The position numbers and the translations under genes are program-made. A stretch of DNA of 64,000 bases, from positions 24,534,120 to 24,598,119 of the forward strand of contig OY757904.1 of NCBI GenBank assembly GCA_963585895.1, read 5' to 3'. The DNA is from Sepioteuthis lessoniana. Its lineage: Eukaryota > Mollusca > Cephalopoda > Myopsida > Loliginidae. Shown here piece by piece: positions 57,661 to 64,000 of the stretch (positions are counted from its first letter, which is position 1; each line of letters opens with the position of its first letter). Below the pieces are notes generated by a model. That model was given only the letters and a program-made list of their open reading frames with translations. It did not search any database and was not told the origin of the DNA.

Positions 57661-58394
57661 AATCCGTTGTCAGCAGAACCAGAAAAATTCATTTGTTGAT
57701 ATGTTATTTTCGGCTTGTTGATTTAATGCTATTAAAGAAAGAAACCAAATCAAACTTAAGGACCTTTGTATACATTAATGTCGAATTATTCAAGAAGCGA
57801 CTAACATGAGAATGCCTTACATTGAGCAATCATAAAAACGACAATATATCTCTATGTCTTTTGGCAATCTAAAAGGGTTTAAACATTCTTGAATTTCTAA
57901 TTCATTAACTTATGCCCTCTGAATAATTTAGCACGTTAAAATGTGTATCAATTATTATTTTATTTTCGTAAAGATATTATTATTATTAGAAAAGATATTA
58001 TCATTATTAGAAAAGATACATCTTGAGAGGAGAATCCATACCCGTATATGATTTTGGAACTTGCCTTAGGAAATTGTTGTGTTTTTTTAAAGAAAATGCT
58101 AACAAAATCAGTAAACTTGTGCTTCAAAACAATCGACAGTTGTCTAACAACAGCATAAAATTAAACGTTCAGTTAGAAAGCGTCTCTAATTAAATTGCTA
58201 TGTTTTCTTATTAGAAGTTAATGTAAAAGAACTTGTAAATACTGCTATGTTCAAATATTGAACAGGCAATTGTTTAGCGGAAAAAAAATGAAATAATTAG
58301 ATATGATATCAGAATTATCTGCAGACGGGCACAAAAAATAATTTTTAAAATGCAATTTTAGATCACTCACATGCATATACGTCTGATATATTTT
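57661..58394. other. no feature recognised
   Basis: AT-rich, with a short direct repeat of AAAAGATATTATTATTA type near 57.97-58.01 kb. Confidence 0.55.
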
Positions 58395-59230
58395 TTTATG
58401 TCGTGGTTTAAGACTGATTTTTGTTTTCTAGGTTTTATGATATATAAATCTTTGTGGGTTACTTTATGCTTAAGCCATCCTTGATTTGTTTGGTTTGGTT
58501 TGTTTGGTTTTATGGCATATCAACCTTTATAGGTTATTTAACGCTAAATCCATTTTTATGTAAATAATCTGTTCTATGGAAAACAGTTCAGTTTAGCATA
58601 AGTACACAGTTTAATTGTCAAAAACATTTCCATTTAAAACTATTTAAGCAGTTATATGTAATAATTCAGTTAAGTGTAAATACAGTTTTAATGTCGAAAA
58701 ACAGTTCTATTTGAAATAATTCAGTTAAGCATGAGCACGCAGTTTAAGTGTAAGTACGGTTTAATTGTCAAAAACGTTTCTATTTTAAGCTATTCAGTTT
58801 ACTCAATTCATTTTAGCATAAGTATGCTGTTAGTTCTATTTAACCCATAGATAGGGCCCTATCAGGTGCTACCACTACGGGCCAGAATGGACCTGGGAGC
58901 GATGGCAATGAAGGGGTACTCCGCATTCCCCAAAGCTACAGCACAGCTGGAATCTCACCACCAGATTGTTTAGTGTCATATCCAGGACACTCGTTAGGGG
59001 GGCCTTACCCCTCTGCAGAGGTGCAGTCAGTGTATTCTACATCCCCAGCTGACTGGGCAAGCCATCCTTGTGAAGAAAAATAGCGGTAATATTTAGCCCA
59101 TAGCTACTGCGGATAAATCGGAATCGTACGCTTTCCAAGCGTATTAGATAGATAGTGAACCTTATATCGCAATTGGAACTTGAACTCATTTACTAAAATG
59201 TCCCCGTCCAGCACGTTAACATCTACGCTA
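58395..59230 (-). mobile_element. SINE-C split by a family E insertion
   Basis: The tail half is at about 58395-58483 (GGTTTTATGATATATAAATC, GTGGGTTACTTTATGCTTAA) and the head half at 59059-59230 (AAGCCATCCTTGTGAAGAAA to GTCCAGCACGTTAACATC). A 575-bp family E copy lies between them, bracketed by a 12-bp duplication of SINE-C sequence. Confidence 0.85.
58484..59058 (-). mobile_element. family E retroposon, complete copy with target duplication
   Basis: Sense is minus. Its head reads GCCCAGTCAGCTGGGGATGT, followed by AATACACTGACTGCACCTCT, GGATATGACACTAAACAATC, TTGGGGAATGCGGAGTACCC, TGGGAGCAATGG-type body and several roughly 55-bp units containing ATAGAACTGTTTTTGACA-like sequence. It ends with GGTTGATATGCCATAAAACC and a CCAAA-type tail. 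The perfect 12-bp duplication AAGCCATCCTTG at 58472-58483 and 59059-59070 shows that it moves by retroposition. The 575-bp length defines the unit. I recognise no coding capacity and no named family. Confidence 0.83.
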
Positions 59231-59317
59231 GGGGAATTGCTGCTCCTTCCGTATAAGACTGGGTTTAAATCGCGATTTCAAATGAATATATGAATAATGT
59301 AGCTAGATAAATATATA

Positions 59318-60202
59318 CGAGGTGCATACGATAAGTTTCCAGTTTGTTTGTTTTTTCGTATGGGTACTTTTATTGATAATATATACATGAAACTCTAGTC
59401 CCTTTCGAAACACTCTCTTCTCCAACTACAATGCACTTGTTGTACCGTTCCAACAACTTCTGGAAGGCCACATGGAAGTCCTCTTGTGTAAGCGTGTCAA
59501 TAACCTTCGTCACAGCCTCTTTCATCTCCTCAAATTGTCTCATAACGACAGCCCTTGAGCCTAGGTAAGAACCAAAAGTCAGAGAGAGCAAGGTCTGGAC
59601 TATAAGGAGGGTGAGGAACTGTCTTGATGCCCATCTTACTCAAATAGTCTGTGACAAGGATGGAGTTATGGACTGGTGTATTGTCCTGGTTGAAATCCTA
59701 CTGAGCCGATTTGAAAAGTGCTGGCCTCTTCCCAAGGAATCTCTTCCTGAACTCCCTTAAAAGCTCAGCATAGTAACCCTAACCCTAACCCTTTGGCCAA
59801 TCAACTGTGGTGTTCTGACTTCTTTAATCCTCCCACACTTCTCACCATCCATCACAGACTTCTTTGAATCTCTTATGCCACTCAAATCTGATGCTCGATT
59901 CATGTAAGATGGACGAAAAGCAGTCTGAAGCATTCCATACGTTTCTGTGGCATTTTTTCCAAGTTTAAAACAGAATTTTATTGCATATCGTTCTTTAAAG
60001 TGTCAGATTGCATTTTTGAAATTCACCAGCAATGGCAATCAGGCTTTAGTAGGGTGTATTCAATACCTGGTGTAGCTGTTCATTTGTACCTGAAATCTTA
60101 AAAAATGTTCCGTCATCTTATAAGATGTATATCAATAACATACTGAATTTTCAAGAGTCTACAACAATTTAAATGGCCATACAAAAAAAGTCTGGAAACT
60201 CG
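59318..60202 (-). mobile_element. mariner (DD34D) transposon, degraded, with telomere-like insert
   Basis: Terminal inverted repeats begin CGAGGTGCATACGATAAG on the left and, shortened, CGAGTTTCCAGAC on the right, with flanking TA. Minus-strand blocks are QDFNQDNTPVHNSILVTDYL, SKMGIKTVPHPPYSPDLALS, DFWFLPRLKGCRYE and EEMKEAVTKVIDTLTQEDFH, ending ERYNKCIVVGEESVSKG. The second and third catalytic Asp residues are 34 residues apart, the DD34D spacing of true mariners. Stops, a frame change after RGCRYE-like sequence and missing N-terminal parts make it inactive. A TAACCC repeat replaces a normally coding segment. Confidence 0.88.
59774..59792. repeat. interstitial telomere-like repeat (TAACCC)3
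   Basis: Three exact TAACCC units plus T lie within the mariner coding region, where relatives encode protein between VDWPKG and the YYxELLREFR block. Confidence 0.85.
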
Positions 60203-60217
60203 TACAACAAAGTATCT

Positions 60218-60219
<2 letters not shown>

Positions 60220-60281
<62 letters not shown>

Positions 60282-60282
60282 G
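60220..60282. repeat. AC then AT microsatellite
   Basis: AC run followed by AT, between the mariner copy and SINE-B. Confidence 0.95.
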
Positions 60283-60294
60283 ATCAGTAGTCTA

Positions 60295-60535
60295 AAATCA
60301 AACCGTGGACGAGGCTGATGCGTTTCAAATTTATTCTGATGCCCTTGAGGAAGGCATAAATCCATAACGTATTCTTCCAGCAATAGATAAATAGTAAGGC
60401 AGTCTTGGTTCTTTAGCCATTGTAAGATAGGCAGTCTAAGTGGAAGAAAACTCGAAGTTCAACCCAGCTTTTCTTTACTTAAACAATTGACCTTGTCTTA
60501 TTTTCCTACCCGGTGGTTGAGGATTAGGGTAATAT
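60295..60535 (+). mobile_element. SINE-B, diverged, without box A
   Basis: Starts around box B (AAAATCAAACCGTGGACGAG) and shows the body landmarks TAGTAAGGCAGTCTTGGTTC, GGAAGAAAACTC and TTGACCTTGTCTTATTTTCC. It follows an AC/TA microsatellite directly. Confidence 0.8.
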
Positions 60536-61514
60536 ATGTCAGAAATCGTTCCCACTTCTCTGTCGCCGATGAAGATTACAAATTCGTTTAGTATACGGCA
60601 TTTGCTCACAATTTAGGGTATACACAGTGAAGCAAGACAGAGAGAAACTTAATCCCACTCTTTTCATAATCTCACACTATTCAGTTTTGTCTGGAAAGAG
60701 AGCCATGGCTTCCGATATAACACTTATGACAGATTATTGCTAGCAATATGGATAACTGACAATAATGGGCAAATGCATAGTGTATACGAAAATCAAGTTA
60801 TCAAAATACAGATGCCAATTACCCGATAAAACCTTTAGAAATACTTCATGAAAAATCAATTTGACAACGATAGTTAATTACATGTTATTGCTCAGAATAC
60901 ACTTATATTCAAATATAATTTCCGTATATAATTGCATAGGGGCACATATGTAAATTTTTAGCGTGTTTCTTTGCTTATCTGTGTGGGCTGCCTGAGTATT
61001 TGTCGGTATCTAGGTAAATAATTGCTATATATAGGCAAACATGGCTCTACGCACCTTCAACGTGAAACTCAAATAAATGATTGGAAAAAACTGCGATCAA
61101 TTCCAGTTTCAAGAGTATAATTATTCATTTAAAGCGAGAACTATTGGAAAATCTTGGGAAAACTCGATTTCAATTATCGCGAAAACTGTATCTCTCTCTC
61201 TCTCTTCTCTCCAACACATACATACATACATCTGTTTAGATGTGCGCAGCGTAACGAATACTGTCGTAAGAAATACAATCGGATACCCGAATTAAAAACC
61301 TTGACGCGACTTTTTGCATCACATTTCACGAAAAGGCATGCATCCATATGCCCCTCACCCAGTTATAGGTTAATAGTCGGACTGACTGAATTCTTTAATC
61401 CTTGTTGGTTAATCAATGTTGGAGAAGCAATTTTTTAAAATCAGCTATAACTGGCTTCAAATCTATCTCGAGTCTCATCTTATCCATAGTAGAGGTGATA
61501 GGCAAATACACTTG

Positions 61515-61569
<55 letters not shown>

Positions 61570-61644
61570 GAGTCTGAAAGGAGTACTTTCAATTCATTTT
61601 TATGTGAATATATACAATTATATATGTCAGATTTTAAAACAATT
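60536..61644. other. no gene recognised
   Basis: The frames at 61.08-61.44 kb overlap a CT tract and lack recognisable domains. Confidence 0.55.
61518..61566. repeat. TA microsatellite
   Basis: About 24 TA units. Confidence 0.94.
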
Positions 61645-62135
61645 TGCTGGTCCAGTCGGCTTGGGGTTCATAATAAACCGACTGCATCTCTGAAAATGGG
61701 TAGGACTTCCCCAATGAGTGCCCTGGTTATAAAACTAAATATCCTGATGGTGAGGCATCAGTAATGCTAGAACTTTGGGGAATGCGGAGTACATTTTTAT
61801 TGCCATCACTCCCAGGGGCATTCAGACCCGGAGTGGGTTAACCTGGTAGGGTCCTTTCTATTATTCAAATAGAAATAAAGTGCATACCTGTGCTAAACTG
61901 AATTGTATGAAATAGAACTGTTTTGGATTTCTAAACTATGTACTTATCCTAAAACAAATTGTTTGAAAGTTAAGGATTTTTGCATTTAACTGTTATGTAA
62001 ACAAAAAATATACTTATGCTTAACAGAATTTTTTAAAATAGGACTGTATATTTGTATAAATAGGATTTAGCTAGCATTAAATAACCTGCAACGGTTGATG
62101 TGCCATGAAACCAAACCAAACCAATCGAACTTTAA
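61645..62135 (+). mobile_element. family E retroposon, complete copy
   Basis: CTGGTCCAGTCGGCTTGGGG, AAACCGACTGCATCTCTGAA, TGGGGAATGCGGAGTACATT, GTCCTTTCTATTATTCAAAT, internal units, then ATAAATAGGATTTAGCTAGC, GGTTGATGTGCCATGAAACC and an AAACC-repeat end. Confidence 0.86.
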
Positions 62136-62784
62136 CAATGAGAGATGTTCTGAACGCGAAACGAATTGAATCTAATCTTAGAAATACTTTAAGCATTCCT
62201 AAGTAAACTATTTCTCTGGAAAATTTTGAAAATTACAAAGGTTGGCAGCACGAAACAACACGATAAAAACAATCAAATTAAAGCGAGAATAGATAAGACA
62301 CAAGAAATACCAAATGTAGGTTTTGTGGGGATAGAGACGAAACCATCAATCGAATTAACGAACACAGCAAATTAGCACAGAAGGAGTATAAGACTAGACA
62401 CGACTGGGTTGGCAATGGGATCCACTGGGAGATGTGCAAGAAATTTTAATTTCACCATACGAACAAATGGTATATGCACAACGTAGCCGCCGTCCTGGAG
62501 AAAGACACCCACGCACAAACTCCTTTGGGACTTTGACATTCAAATGGATCACGTAATCTCGGCTAGAAGACCAGAACTTATAATAATCAACAAAAAAAAG
62601 AGGACTTTCTAAAATGTTGTTGTCCTGGCTGACCAGAGAATAAAACTGAAAGAATGTGAAAAGAAGGATAAGTACTTCGACTTTACTAGAGAATTGAAAA
62701 AACTATGGAACATGAAGTTGATGATTATGCCATTCGTGATTGGTGCATTCGGCACAGTAACTAAACAGCTATTAAAGGGACTGG

Positions 62785-63067
62785 AGGTGCCCGTGGTTTA
62801 ATTGTTATCGTCGTAGGAAATGAACACGGCGATACGAGTTCAAATCCTGGACGATACTGATTGCATAGCACTAATACCCTTGGGAAAGGTATGAATCCAA
62901 TTATTCTCCCTCCAGCTATGGGTAAGTAGTAGGACAGTCTAGGTTCTTCAGCCTTGGTTAGGCAACTAGTCTAGGAGAAGGAAAACTCTGAATTCAAACC
63001 TGTTAAACTCCGCTTAAAAATTGACCTTGTGTCATATCCTGGCCGAGCGGAGGGGTTGGTTAATAGG
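62785..63067 (+). mobile_element. SINE-B, full length, inserted in an R4/Dong-like LINE
   Basis: Closely similar to the copy at 46259 along its whole length, though box A reads TGGTTTAATTG here. The target duplication ATTAAAGGGACTGG is perfect over at least 14 bp (62771-62784 and 63068-63081), and the duplicated bases are themselves LINE coding sequence (the KGLE region). Confidence 0.93.
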
Positions 63068-63245
63068 ATTAAAGGGACTGGAGGACTTGGAAGTTGGGGG
63101 ACGAGTGGAGATCATCAAACTACAGCATTGTTGAAAACGGCCAGAAGACTGAGAAGATTCCTATAGACATGAGGAGACTTGCTGCCACTCAAACTCAAGT
63201 GAAAGGCCATCAGATAACACTGATGTGAAAAACTCTCAAGGAGTA

Positions 63246-63247
<2 letters not shown>

Positions 63248-63290
<43 letters not shown>
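63248..63290 (+). repeat. AAT tail of an R4/Dong-like copy
   Basis: About 14 AAT units after CTCAAGGAGT. Confidence 0.95.
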
Positions 63291-63291
<1 letters not shown>

Positions 63292-64000
63292 GGATATTTC
63301 TCCGAATACCTAATATACAATGCTGACCTCAATTATATTTACTGCTTCATTACTTTCAAATGGTTACATTCTTTTTCATGTTGCATAAACCAAAGTATAT
63401 CAATTAAACTAATATTTTAAGCGCTTTTATCATGTACTCCGTTTTTTTTTTTATTTTTATTAAATAATGTAATCCTTCTTCAGGCATTTATTCCAACAAA
63501 ATACTGCTTTCAAAAATTTAAAGAGTTTTTGCCCCTGGCATATCTTCTATGATCATAAAAATCACTTCAGTGATTTTATTCTCGTTTATACAAGAGTCAC
63601 GAGTCAACAAAAAGTTTTGAATCTAATTTCAGATATCAAAGTTATCTTTGTTAAAAAAAAAAAATACCGCCTCTGAGAAAGTAAAAATTTGATAGTTTTT
63701 TTTCCAACCTTATGATATTGCGTAAATACTGAACTCTACGAGTTGTCGGGAATAATTCCCTTCCATAAAAATCAGGCATTTAAAAGAATCTCTTTCAGTA
63801 AATTTCAAGTCCCATAGGCATCATTAGAATTTTAATAAAAGAAAAATGGTGAAAGTTGAATAAGAGAAACGATTACGGGAATTGCCTTAGCACATTTAAG
63901 AGTCAGTCCACATTCCTGAATGGAATTTTGTGGAATGAAGAATGATGGTTATTAAGAAATTCACTTCAAAATCCAGCGTGGAATTTAACAATAGCATTCA
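63291..64000. other. no feature recognised
   Basis: AT-rich sequence to the window end. Confidence 0.6.

Larger units (their letters stand above)
62275..63290 (+). mobile_element. R4/Dong-like LINE 3' end split by SINE-B, with TAA tail
   Basis: It starts KARIDKTQ...CRFCGDRDETINRI, the zinc knuckle. It continues TRHDWVGNGIHWEMCKKF, TNKWYMHN, SARRPELIIINKKKR, in which the endonuclease RPD motif reads RPE. Next come ECEKKDKYFDFTRELKKLWN and IGAFGTVTKQLLKGLE. A full-length SINE-B interrupts it at 62785-63067, and the frame resumes with KGLEDLEVGGRVEIIKLQHC. The copy ends in an AAT array (63248-63290). Confidence 0.88.

Noticed and set aside
1-64000. CRISPR arrays, bacterial operons, riboswitches.
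   Set aside because: The sequence is eukaryotic repeat-rich DNA; no regularly spaced repeat and spacer array or compact coding layout is present.

Overview
The window is AT-rich eukaryotic non-coding DNA crowded with repeats. No host exon, rRNA or functional tRNA gene could be supported; every recognisable protein similarity belongs to a mobile element. The organism is probably a cephalopod mollusc such as an octopus. The reasons are several unrelated tRNA-derived SINE families side by side (octopus is the classic case of this), very long TA/CA/CT microsatellites, and a CsRn1-type LTR element, a clade found mainly in flatworms, molluscs and insects. This is an inference; another lophotrochozoan with a large genome is possible. 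The family labels SINE-A, -B, -C, -D and 'family E' are local to this report.

Layout. 1-9 kb: unassigned AT-rich DNA with SINE-C, family E, SINE-A, SINE-D and SINE-B copies and TA/CT tracts. 9.4-10.25 kb: a roughly 93-bp satellite present in both orientations, followed by a worn RTE-like LINE (10.26-11.5 kb). 12.6-13.4 kb: a family E copy split by SINE-D. 14.47-14.67 kb: a 200-N assembly gap with the same 17 bases on both sides. 15.5-18.7 kb: microsatellites, one carrying four spaced CATTTTGCAAAATG-type palindromes. 18.755-22.663 kb: a broken CsRn1-like Ty3/Gypsy element on the minus strand, with two LTRs, a 4-bp target duplication and a tRNA-Trp-type primer site. 22.68-24.18 kb: a worn Penelope-like element with a 60-bp inverted repeat.

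24.5-42 kb is a graveyard of at least a dozen 3' fragments of one R4/Dong-like LINE (reverse transcriptase, zinc knuckle, restriction-like endonuclease, TAA-repeat tail). They lie mostly on the minus strand to 38.6 kb and on the plus strand from 38.86 kb. SINE-A copies and a remarkable 386-bp retroposon headed by the 5' end of U2 snRNA are inserted into it. 42-46 kb has nothing recognised. 46-50 kb holds SINE-B with clean target duplications, a SINE-A nested inside another SINE-A, and family E pieces. 50.2-52.75 kb holds two RTE-like LINE copies head to head. 53.5-60.5 kb holds SINE-A, SINE-C, family E, a retroposed insertion with target duplications, a deleted Tc1/mariner copy and a mariner copy that contains a telomere-like repeat. 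61.6-63.3 kb: a family E copy and another R4/Dong-like 3' end carrying SINE-B.

Nothing here looks like an operon or pathway. The elements interact as parasites of one another. SINE-C and family E share a 3' tail, SINEs and the U2-headed element landed in dead LINEs, and R4/Dong-like copies abut each other's TAA tails, as expected if that family targets TAA repeats. The most novel object is the U2-headed retroposon at 37.61-38.00 kb.
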